Below are positions 1 through 12,000 of a stretch of DNA of 28,919 nucleotides, piece by piece. The DNA lies in contig CAZCAI010000046.1 in assembly GCA_964496595.1 (NCBI GenBank), positions 1 through 28,919 of the forward strand, given 5' to 3'. The DNA is from JAAAOZ01 sp964496595. GTDB lineage: Bacteria > Chloroflexota > Anaerolineae > B4-G1 > SLSP01. The notes beneath the pieces are model-generated. The model saw only the letters and a program-made list of their open reading frames with translations, was not told the DNA's origin and searched no databases. The position numbers and the translations under genes were made by a program. The stretch's first letter is position 1. Every line of letters begins with the position of its first letter.

Positions 1-3000
1 CTTGAAGGCGCGCCGATGATAAACTCATCTGGGCCAAGTTGCTCAACAGCGTAGCCGCCGCGCTCTTCGATAGAGCCGAGATTCCAGGTTTGTGTTATCA
101 CCCACTGCCCATAGTCCGGGTTGGACGGCTGCGCAGAGCGGAAGCGGTACGCTTCCCCGCCATTACCGGCATACGGCGCGCCGACCAGGATATCGGGGAC
201 GACGTTGCCGGATAGGTAGCCGATGGCGACAGCCGAACCAAAGTATCCGCCGCTGTTGGTGAATGTAGTGGATATCCCCCATGCACCGGTCACGTCGTTG
301 TATCGCCAGAGGTAGGCCAGCCCCGGTGCGGTGGAAGTTGTTCCACCGTTTGTGTAGGTGACCGTCTCGCTGGGCGCGCCGATGAGGAGATAATCGTTAT
401 AGACCGAAAGCGCCGCGCCGAACCGCTCCCCGGCCTCATTGGCGGTGGGAGAGAGGACGCCGCCGGGCTGCAACGTGACGGAAAGGGTTGCAGAAGCCGC
501 CGGCGGTTTAGGCAGCGCCAGGAGGGAGTAGGGAGTAGGGAGTAAGGAGTAGGGTGGACGTTCCACCGGGGCGGGCAGCGCCTTGCCGCCGGTCAACGCC
601 GCTACCGTCGCCGCAGGCGGCGATAGCGCAATTGCGGTCGCGTTGCCCGGCGTGGTATAGGCGCTCACGAGCTGTGGGCCGGCTGGATTGGCGATGTCGA
701 TGACGCGCACGCCGCCTGCCCCATCGGCCAGATAGGCGTAGTTGCCCTGCACGACAATGTCGGTCGCTGTGCCGGGCGTATCCAGGCGGCCCGGCGCGGC
801 GGACGGATTCGACAGGTCAACGACCGTCAAGCCCCGGCTGCCGTCGGCGATGTAGGCAAGGTCGCCGACCACGACGACCCCACGACCGTCGCCCGCCGCG
901 TTGACGGCGCTCAGATCGTTCGGCATGGCCGGGTTGGAGATATCCACCCGCCACAGCGCGCCGGAAGGCGCGTACACCTGATCGCCCACGATGGCAAAGT
1001 TGCCGGCGACCGTGCGATCCGTCCACGCGCCGATCTCGGCCAGGCCGTAGACCGTGTCCATCGTGCAGTCGGCGGTCAGGCGATAGATTTTGTCCGCCAG
1101 GCTGGATTGCCCCACCGTCGCCAGGTACCACGGCGAGCGGAAGTATTCCGTCGTGTGGGCCACGCCCGCGCCGCACGGCGAGGCGAAGCCACCGGGCCAC
1201 AGGTTGAAGTCCTCGGCGACCGTCGTGTAGCGGTACTGGCCACCGCCGACGGTGAGCGTGAGCGCCACACGCGGCGCGAGCGTATCGAGGTTGCCGCTCC
1301 ATACCTGGGCCGCCAAGTCCGCCGCGCCGACGTGCCCGGCGGTATCGGCCCCACGCAGGTCGAGCGCAAAGGCCCCTTCCACCCCACCCGGCACATCGGC
1401 GCTCCAATTGGCGAACTTGACGCCGTCGCCGGATTGGGATAGCGCAGCCGCCTGCCGGCCGGTCTGAGCGAGCGTGGCGACTTCGAGCGCCGAAAGCGCG
1501 CGCGCGTAGATGTGGACATCGTCCACGCCGCCGCGCCAGTAGCGCATGGTGCTAGGCTGCGCCGCCAGCGTCCAGGCCACATCCGCCGCATAGTTGGCGG
1601 TGGGATGGGAAAGCCGTTGGCTGCCTGTTCCTGGCTGTGGATTAAAGGTGATGCTTCGCTGCCAATTCGTCGCCGGCGTAGGTCCCTTGTACGAGACTTG
1701 CAGCGTGACTTGCGAGCAGAACAGGCCCGGCGCATCGAGCTTGATCGGAACGTAAGGCGTGGCGTTGCTGGTCCCGTGATAGAGCGACTGGCCGTCGAGC
1801 GTCACGTCATAGACTCCCATGCTGATGGGGGTGAGCGAGAGATTCTCGAAGGTGGCGCAGCCGGCCACGGCCTCGCCGCGCCCGATGTCGAAGCGCGCCG
1901 TGCTCGCCGGAAGCTGCCCGGCGAACGCCGTGGTGGTCGCGCGCGGCTCCCCGTTCACGTACAGGCTATAGGTCACGCCGTCGAACGTGGCGGCCACGTG
2001 GTTCCAGGCGTTTTCCGTCAGCGCGGCGGTGGTGTAGGTGACGAGCGCCTGTGTCCCATCGCCGAAGCCGCCGACCAGGATGTTCCGGTTGATCACCTGG
2101 AGGGCGGGATAGGCGTACCCTGTGTCCGTGTAGGCGTCGCTGCCCAGGATCGGATAGGGATTCACGTCCTCCGGAGAGGGATAGACCCAGGCGGCCACGC
2201 TGAAGCGCGAGCCGGGAACCAAACCGGCCTGCGGGCCGACGGCGACGTAGTCGTCCACGCCGTCGAAGGACAGGCTGGAGCCGCCCACCGCGCCGGGCGT
2301 CGCTTTGTTCGTATCGTCCGTCCCGGTGTGCAGCACGCCATCGTGTCCCCAACCGGATGCATCGGCCAGCGTCGCGCCGTCCACGGCCCATGCCTCGTCC
2401 AGCGTGAGCCGGAGCACCGGCTCAGCGCCGAGGTACAGCCGCTCGCGGAGCGTATCGGCGGGCAAGGCGCGGTCGAACATCCGCACGTCGTCAATGACGC
2501 CGGGGAAGCGGTGGTATTTACCATCCGAGCGGCTGCCCACCGCCGAGACCGCGCTGCACTGCGCCATATTCCCCGCCGCCGCCGTGCCGGCGACCAGGCG
2601 CCCGTCGCGGTAGAGGCGGATCGTCGCGCCGTCATACGTGGCGGCCAGGTTAACCCAGGCGTCAAGCGGGATGGAGAGGGCTTGCTCGGCGTAGCGCCAC
2701 GTGCTGCCCACTTTGACCCAGATGCGCGGATAGTGATTGACTTTATCTTCGTTGAGCGACAGCACCAGGCCACAACTCCTGGCTTCTTTGTAGGAGATGA
2801 TGGTTTCGCGCGCGCCGGTTTCGCCCGTGCGTTTGACCCAGGCCGAGACCGTGGCGTTCGCAAATGTGCCGAAGTTGGGCAACGCGATGGTGGTTTGTTT
2901 ACCGTCGAAGGCCGCCGCGCTGCCGGAGTGTCCCACCACCCCGTAGCCGGCGCAACCTGCGCCCGTGCATGTGCCGTGGATGCCTTGTCCGGAAATATCA

Positions 3001-6000
3001 TACCAGGTGAGCAGCCCGCTCTGGTCGGGCATGTCATCGAGCGCCAGGTGCAGGACTTCACCTGCCAGCGGAGGCTCGTTGTAGAGCGGCGAACCGGGCA
3101 GTGTGGAGCGCCAGGCGACGTGCGCGCTGCTCAGCCCGGCGACTTTGGACTGGGCCAGGGCGCGCACCTCTTCGGGCAACAGCGCCCGCGCGACGATGAC
3201 CAGCTCATCGAGGTCGCCCACATACTGCTCAATGGGCGATGCGCTGCCGGCGTTGGTCCCCCCGCCGATCAGCAGGAGGTCGTCGAGGTCGGGTTGCAGC
3301 GCCGTGGTCGCGGTGAAGACAGTTTGCAGTTGGCCGTTTTGGTACAGGCTGATGGACGGATGTTGTGTATCCGCGTCATCCCCAACCACGACCGCCACGT
3401 GCGTCCATGCGCCGGTGGTCAGCATCCCACCGGGGTAATCTTTGACGCTGTAGGCTGTGAACAACAGCCTGTTATCCTGCAGGCCAAAGCCAAAGCCATT
3501 GTTACTCTGTGTCCGGGCCGTAGCAACGAGACGCTGGACGCCCGACAGCGTTGCCGGATTGATCCAGGCGGCGATAGAGAAGCCCGCCGTCTGTTCATTC
3601 AGCGCGCTGTGCGCGATGTGCAGGTGGTGGCTGCCGCTGAAATTTGCGGCGCGGCCATAGACGCCGGCAACGTCGGCGGTGGGGCAAGCCCCGCCGGAGC
3701 AGCCGGCATGGTGGTACGCGCCGGAGTTGTCGTAGAAGCGCGTCGCCCCGGCGGCCTCTTCCAGGTGCAACATGAGCGCCGTATCGCGCGGAGCCGGGGC
3801 TTCGCTCAGCGTGCCTTGCGCCGTCGTGGTAGCCGTAATCGCCGTCGCCGGCAGTTGGACATCGCCGCCGGGCGCGGAGGCATCGACCAGGATCACGCCG
3901 AGCACGCGGCTCGTCCGGTTACCCACGCGGTCGGCGGCTTCCAGGCGGACGGTGTAGCGGCCCGTCGGGCGCGCCGCCGCGATGGTATAGGTAACGGCCC
4001 AGGTATCCCCGGACAGGGTGACGGGCTGTGCTTGCTCACCGGCCAGCGCGCCGTTCGCATCCAACAGCGCCACGCGGACGCTATCCGCTTGCAGGCCGCT
4101 GCCCGGCGTAGACGTCCCGGCGAGGTTGGGGTCAGAGACGCTGCCGCTGAAATCGACCGACCAGACGTTGGAGAGCGTGGGGTGCAGCCGCGCAGAGATC
4201 AGGGTATCAGAAGGAACCCCCAGATTTGCCGAGGGCGGCGTCGCGTCCACGTACAGCGTGGTGTTGGCCGAGGTGGCCTGATTGCCGGCCCAGTCCGCAG
4301 CACGGGTGGCGAAGGTGTACTGGCCCTCGCCGCCGGTCTTGAAGAACGGGCACCAGGCCGTGTCTCCGACCGAATCCGCACATGCCGGCGCTGCCACGGC
4401 TGTCTGGCTTCCACCGGCTTTTGTGACCAGCAACTCCACCTGGCTCACGCCGGCGTGTTCATCCTGCGCTTCGATGTACATCAGCGCGTCGCGGTCGGGC
4501 AGATAAGGCAGGTCGGCGTTGTAGGAGCGCAGCGCGGAGGTGGGCGCGGTCGCGTCAACGAAGAATGCGTCGCTGCGGCGCTCGTTGACCAGCTTGCCCT
4601 GGTAGCGGAAGATGTCCCGCACCGTGTAGGCGTTGAGCGCGTGCTCGTACAGCGAGACCGCGTCCAGCCGCCCGTAGAACGGGCTGCTGTCACCTGATCC
4701 GCCAATCGAGACGGCGTCCGTAGTGGCGCAGGCGTCGCCGCTTACGGCGATACTGCCCTGTTCGTAGCCGTTCACGTAGATGCGGGCCGTGCTGCCGTCG
4801 TAGGTTCCCATCACGTAGTTCCATTGGTTGGGCAACAGTTGAACCTGGCCGGCGACCGCAACCGCCGCGCCGCACGCACCGCTCGCGTCGGGCGCGAGGG
4901 TGAGCGTGGGGGTGAGGCCGCCGGCCGGGAGGGAGAGCTTGTAGTTGTAGCCGGTGTCCGCACCGCCTTTGCTGATGAGCACCTGCTCGCTATCTCTGAT
5001 GGCCGCAGGCTGCACCCAGACGCCCACGCTGAAGTGCGGGAGGTCGAGGCCAGGATCGGCGGCAATCGTAATGCGGTCCGCCGTGTGGCCGGGCGCCATG
5101 TTGAATTCGACGGCCTGCCCGGCTTGCCCCGCCGCGCCGGCCGTCGGGCAGTTCGTACACGTGCCGGAGAACGCACCGGTGATGTTGGCAAACTGCGTCG
5201 CGCCAACCGGCTCGTCCAGGTGCAGATGGACGATGGGCGCTTCCCGGTAGATCGCCAGGACGCCGGCGTCGGAGGGCGGGAGGGTAAAGACGCGGACGTC
5301 GTCGATGGCGCCGGCCCAGTACGCGCTACCGGTAGGATGCCGGCCCACGGCCACGGGCTGCGCGCTCAACGCGCTGCTGTTTGTGGTCATGAGCAACTCG
5401 CCGTTCAAGTAGAAGTTGATCCTGTTCCCCACCAGGGTGGTCGCGACATGCTGCCATGCGTTGGGCGTGACCGCCGCGCCGGTGTCAAGCAAGGTAGCGC
5501 CGTTCTGCACCTTCCAGTGCAGGCCCTCGCGCACGATGGCCCACCCGCCCGTGCTCAGCACAGCGCGGGTCGCGTCGCCCAAGGTCGTGGGGCGCACCCA
5601 GGCCATCAGCGCGCCGCCTTGGGTTGTGTCGAGCGTCAGGGTGGTGTTGAGCCAGTCGCCCGAACCGTCGAACAGCGCGGCCTGGTTCATGCGCCCGGCG
5701 ATGCCCGTGGTGGGGCACCCCCCCTCAGTCCCCCCCGCGGGGAGGGAGGCCGAGCAGAAGGCGTTGCTTTGGCGGCTCAGGTCTACGGCGTTCTCGAAGG
5801 ACGCGACGCCCGGCGCCTCGTCCAGCTTGAGGTGCAGCGCCAGGCCGGCGGCCCGGTACAGCTCGTCGATTTCTTCGGCGGAGAGCGGATGCCGGTAGAT
5901 GGTGACATCGTCCAGCGCCCCTCGGAAAGGCATTGCGTTATTGTAGAAGGCCCACTCCGTATCGTCGCCCAGGTAGAGGCCCAGGTAGCGATCCTTGTCG

Positions 6001-9000
6001 TTCAGGGCCATGAAACGCAGGCCGGGGTTGTTGGTATTGAAGGGGTAGATGCTGTTGCACGTCTCTGTCCCATCCGTGCTCTTCATGCACCGGTTGTGAT
6101 CGGTGGAAAGATAGCGATGCACGACGCCGAGCGTGCCGGCGCCATTCACACTCTTCGAGAGATCGACATCTATATTGGCGCTGTCGCCGAGGCCGTCCCA
6201 CGTGCAACCGCTGCACACCTCACCGTTCCATTTGAGTTTGAAGTCAGCCTCCAACACGTCGCCGCTGGTGCCGGGGCGCGCGTCATAGATGTGCAACTGG
6301 TCAACCCAGACGCTGCCGCGCCGGCCGGAGCTGCCCACCCGCAGGGCCGTGGCATTATACGGTGTGGCGTCATCCAGATACCAGCTTGCCACGCGCGCGT
6401 TGTTGACGTAGAGGTTCAGCTCGCCGGCGTTGTACGTGGCGATAACGTGGTTCCAGGCGTCGGCGGTCAAGACGGTGCCGGTCGTCGTGCGCGAGAGCCA
6501 TTGCGCGCCGTCGCCAAAGCCCACCCGGACGCGCCCGCCCACCATTTGCAGCGAGGGATACGCCGTGCTCGCGCCGCCCTGCTCGCCCATGATGCCCTGT
6601 GCGTAGGGCGGGCTGAACGCGAACTGGACTTGATTGCCGTACAGCGAATCGGAACGGACTTCGATGGTATGCACGCCCGCGCTAAGATAGTAGCCCAAGT
6701 TGGACGCGGTTCTGTCCCAATACTCGACGTAAGACGCGCCGTCTTCCCAGGGATCGGCGGAGGCGATTTGGACGCCATCCACGTAGACCCTGGCTTTGCC
6801 CTGGATGCTGCTCCGCACCGAAAAGTCATAGTAGCCCGCCGGGAAGTCAAAGTCGCCTTTATAGTAGCGGGTGTAGCTGCCGGCAGGCGTCGTAACATCC
6901 AGCATCAGGCCGCTATCGGGATCCATCCAGCCGTCCCAGTCCGCGCATCCGGTATCAACGGGTGTCGAGGAGAGGTAGTAGCCGGATGTGAAAGGACACG
7001 CCGGATCCACCGGTTCGGGCTGCGGATCGGGCTTGACCCAGGCGGCGAGCGTGAACTGGCCGTCGCTCAAGTCCAGGCTCGGGCGGCCGGCGACGCTGAG
7101 ATAGTCGTCGCCGGCGAACTTGCCGCTCCACGGGCCGGTCACGCCGGCGACGCGGGACGGGCAAGCGTCCCCACTGCACGCGCCGCCGTTGCTCAGGCCG
7201 GAGTCATCGGCGAAATACGTTTGCGGGTCTGACGGCGTTGAACCTGTCATCTGCTCGAACTGGATGCGCAGCACCGGGCGCTCGTACAACTCGCGGATTT
7301 CGTTGATGGTGAGCGGGCGGTTGTAGGCGCGCACATCGTCCAGCAGGCCCACCCACGCGCTGCCCAGGGTCACAGCGTCCGCGCCGTCAAACGTCGCGAT
7401 GCCGGTGCGACTGACGACCCGCTCGGTGTTGACGTAGATGGCCTGTTCGGTGGTCTCCTTGTCGTAGCGGAAGACCAGATGATACCAGCGATTCGCCGCC
7501 AGGGCGGTGGAACTGAATAGAACATTACCGCCAAAGTCCATCGCCGGCCTGCCGTTGCGCAGCATCAGCCGTAGCCGGGGCGTACCGTTCGTACTCAGGA
7601 TGTTCCGTTCGCCGTTCAGGTCGGTGGTGTTGACCCAGACCGAGACGGCGAAGCTGGAATCGGTGAGGCCCAGGCGGGTCGCATCGGGCAGGGCGACGGA
7701 TTGGCTGCCGTTGAATTTGAGCGCGTAATCGAAGTAACCCGGCTCCGCGCGCGTGGGGCACGTCGTCCCGTCACACACGCCGTTGGCCGCCGGCAGTGTG
7801 CCGGAATGATCCAGGAACACGGTTTGGCTTGTATCTTCATCCAGCGGCAGCCAGAGCTGCGCGTAGTTCGATTGCTCGCGCCAGTCGGTGATGAGCGCCT
7901 CGGCGGTCTGGGTGACGCTGATCGGCTGTGTGTCCTGGGGGGCGATGGCGAGAGCGCCGGCCATGTTCGTCTCCGCCAGGGGTTGGAGCACGAAGGTCTG
8001 CGGATCCGGCGTCCGCACGGCCAATGCGGGCGCGCTGCTGAACGACAGCAGCCCCTGAGCGTAGCGGCCCAGCAGATTGTTGGCTAACGTGGCCGTATAG
8101 GCCAGGGTTTGTTCCGGCAACACAACCCCATCGTTGAGGTTGAAGCGGCCCGCCATCACGGCCTGCACCTCGCTCGCGGTGAGCGGGCGGTCGAAGACGG
8201 CCACGTCATTGAGCCGGCCGGTGAAGCTATCGGCGGCGGATGTCGCGCCGATCACCAACGCATCGTCCGTATCAGGCCTGACCGGCATAACGCCCGCGAT
8301 CTTTGTCCGAAACACACCGTTCACGTAGAACGAGAGGTCAGTGCTGGCATTCACGCTATTCATCACAACGGCTATATGCGTCCACTGGTTGGCTTGCAGC
8401 CCGGCGGAGACGTTGTGCGTCGACAAACCATACAGCCGGAAAAACAGGTTCGCGTTGGACAGCCCCACCGCAAAGCCGTTGTCGGCGCTCTGCGTCAGGG
8501 CGGTTCCCAGGATGTGTTGCACGCCGGAGACCGTCGCCGGGCGCACCCAGAACGCCACGGTGAAGCTGTTGCGCGCGCGATTGACCGGGCCGTTGGGCAG
8601 GCTCAGGAAGTCGTCGCTGCCGAACTGGGCGGCGTAGGCGAAGCGGCCATCCTGCCCGGCGTCGGGGCAGGTATCCGGCGCGCACGTGGCGACGTCGGTC
8701 GCATTGGCATAATCGCGGAAGGTCTGCACGCCGGCAGCTTCGTCCAGGCGCAACAGCAGGAGGGGCGCATCGGTTTCTTGCACGCCCGCCGACATCGCGA
8801 GCACGTTCGGGTCGGAAGGCACATCGGGATGGTAGCCGAAGGTGCGTTCCTTGAAATCGTTCAGCCCGTCGTAGTCCGCATCGGGATGCGTGGGATCGGA
8901 GGTGACCCAGGTGGTGCGCTGGCTGCCGTCCGCGTCGATGGCGTAGACGATTTCCCAGCCGTCCAGCTCTTCTTTGTCCGTCAGGCCGTCGCCGTCGCTG

Positions 9001-12000
9001 TCCTGGCGCAGGGGATCGGTGCCCAGGGCAAACTCTTCGGCGTCCGTGAGACCGTCGCCGTCGCTGTCCTGGCGGAGGGGGTCGGTGCCGCGCGCCAGTT
9101 CCCAGGCGTCGGAGAGGCCATCGCCGTCGGCGTCCCAACGGCTGTCGTCGGGATCCGGGCCGCCATCGGCAGGACCTAACAGGCCATCGCCGTCGAAGTC
9201 GGCTTGTCGCGCGAAGGTCAGCCCCCCCTCAGTCCCCCCCGATGGGGGGGAGGATTGGCCCCACGCCAGGCTGTAGCCGCCGTCGCGCGCCACGCCTGCG
9301 TAAAACTCATCGAGCGTGGCGGGCAAGACGTCGAGCACAAAGCGCCCGCCCAGGTCGATGTGAGTCGAGTCGTCGCTGCCGCGGATGACGCAGACGGGGA
9401 TCAGGCAGACGTAGGGCACGGCGCAGAGCGGCATGAGCGGGTTGGGAACGCTCCAACACTCCTGCGTCGCCACGTCCACGCCTTCGGTCAGCGTCGCCTG
9501 GACGGGCCGGTTGATGCCAGCGGTGTCCAGGGGAATCGCCTCGCTTGCGGGTGTGGGATTGGCGTAGAATGTGTGCGCCGCCCCCGCGGCCTGCCACTCG
9601 CTCGTCATCTGATCCAGGTCTACCCCTTCGAGATCGGCTTCTGCGTTCTGGATTTCGTACCGGAACGTCGAGCGCTTCACGTTGTCATCGGTGAACTGCC
9701 ACCAGTACGAGAGGGACTTCCAGTCCACCGGGATCAGGTTCGTGCCGCTTTTCCAGTTTTCGACCATTTCATCGGTGGGTGGGACGAGCGATACCAGCTT
9801 GATGGTGGTGGTAAGATCGAGCGTGAGGTAGAGGTTGTTGCCCACCGCCATCCCCTCGTCCGGCTCTTCCAGGTCATAGCCGAAGCGGCCGAACTGGAGC
9901 CGGTCGGGGTCTTGCAGATCGGTCAGCGCGCGGGCGCTGAAGATGAACCACTTGATCGACTCGGCGGCCCAGCCGGTGAGGCCCTTGCAGAGCCATTGGC
10001 CGACGGCCGTCTTCTTCACGTTTTCTCCCGCAATCATCGACGCGAGGCCGCAGATCGCCGCCACCAGCGCGTCGAAAGCGCCGATGATGGCGGCGATGAT
10101 CTGCCCCACAACCGGGATCAAGGAGATTGCCAGTATGATGGCCGTGACGATGGCGTAGGCGATGAAATCGGCAATCGCGGCGTGGGCGGCGACGCTGCTC
10201 ATCTTGAGGTGCCCGGCGACAATCGTGACGATGGCGCCGGCAAAGGCTATGACGACACCGATGACGAAGCCGATGACGGCGCAGACCACCGTGGCCCTGG
10301 AGATGGAGGCCAGCGTTTTGGTCACGGCCTCATACACGGTCTTGATCGCCAGGACCACCTGCACGACCGCCATCGTCACCGAGATAATCAGGTTGAGCAT
10401 CAACTCGAATTTGGCGAAGGCAAAGCCCACGACCACGGCGATAATCAGCAGTGAAGCGCCGACAATCGCCAGCCCGACCGCCGCGCCGAACTTCTTGCCG
10501 CTGTTCAGTTTGTCGGCGAGGGTATCGAAAAGGCTGTTCAGCTTTTCCGTCAGCATATTCTTGACGCCGCGCCCGATGAGCCAGAAAACGTCCTTCGGCC
10601 CGGTGATGCCGGCCGCGGAAAATCTGCCCCCCAGCCCCGCGTAACCCATCTCAATCTTGTAGGCGCGGTAAGCCGCATCCGCGATCATTTCGGTGACGGC
10701 CACGATGCCCTTCCCCCCGCCCACCGTCGCGCCATAGACGGAATGGGTCATCAGGTAGGAGATGCTCGTCGCCAGCGAGCCGTCGCCCTGGAGCGGGTTG
10801 TACGGATAGAGCGGGGTATTGCCCACCGCCGCCAGGCTCGTCCGCCCCTGGTTGAGCGCCAGATAGTACGAGCGGGCGACCGCAATCTGCCCGTCGCGGA
10901 TGTCTTCGGCGACGTCGGAAGGGGTATCCGCCACCAGCGGTAGGGCGGCCTTCAAGCGCACGCCCATCAAATCCCAGTATTCGGCCAGCGGGAAGGCATT
11001 CCACGCGCCGTTGCGATAGCGGTACGGCGCCCAGTTGATCGCGGCAATCGTGTTGAGCGGCCGGCCGCTCAAGTTGAAGGTGACCACGTTGTTTTCGATG
11101 CTGCGCGTCTCCTGCGTATCCAGGTTGGCCTCGCGGTAGTACTCCTCGCGGGCGAACAGCAGGCTCGGCGTGGCGTCGGTGTAGGCGGCGAAGTTGGTAT
11201 TGAGGATGCGCAGCGTGTCGGTCATCATCACAAAGGCCACGTGATCCTGGGTGGGATACGTCACCGTCTCCACCTGGAACGTGGCCGTGGTCGGAATGCC
11301 CCAGCGCAGCGTCTCGGTGACGGTGGAGGGCAGCGGGGCGTCGAAGCGGCGGCTGATCGTATCGTCGGCGACGGTGACGCCGTCGTAGGTCGTCGCCACG
11401 CCCAGATCGCGCACGTCATTGCCGTCCGCATCGCGGCCCGACAGGAAGACCTCTTCCAGGCCCACCGAGAGCGGCCACAGCCAGTTGTCCATCTGGCGTT
11501 CCTCGGGCGTCGCTTTGGCGGCGGGATCCTCCCACAGGATCGCCATGTTGAAGCCGTGATCCTCGCGCACCGACAGGCCGGTGAGATACCACTCGTCGCT
11601 GTACATGTGGACGACCTCGGAGACGTTCAAGTCCCAGCTTTCGCGGTAGTCGCACCAGATTTCGGCGTCCTCGTCGCTGATGTCGCCCGGCATTTGCTTG
11701 CACATATCGGAGAGCACCTGCACCATCCACACAAGGCGCACCTTTTGCGCCGCGCTGCCCAGACTGCCGTTGTTGGGAAAATAGGGCATCCGCGCGGAGA
11801 AAGCCACGCGCCCGCCGCCCGAAGCGTCGGGCACAACGTTGACCGGCACATACAGTAACACATTGGAGTCGCCCTTATCGCGCGCGGTCACGCCGTAGAC
11901 CTCCAGCGGCGCGGGATTGACCATGCGGTTGGTGTACCCCGCGGTCGTCAGGTCGGGGATGGGCGCGCAGGCCGGCGTGTGCCCGGCCCCGGACATGATG

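Noticed and set aside
1512..4697. 1061-codon plus-strand ORF
   Set aside because: It is exactly codon-aligned antisense to the giant LamG gene, whose translation contains clear domains. The plus-strand product is Arg/Gly/Val/His-rich with no recognisable motif. Scarcity of TTA, CTA and TCA codons in the GC-rich sense gene explains the openness.
4824..7232. 802-codon plus-strand ORF
   Set aside because: Same antisense frame as above, without ribosome site or family resemblance. The frames at 8109-9179, 9204-10454 and 11979-13049 are rejected for the same reason.
8981..9173. Regular 66-bp repeats that might suggest a CRISPR-like array
   Set aside because: The repeats are in frame, have no unique spacers, and encode type-3 calcium-binding units. 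The 7-bp repeats at 524-554 are likewise not CRISPR.
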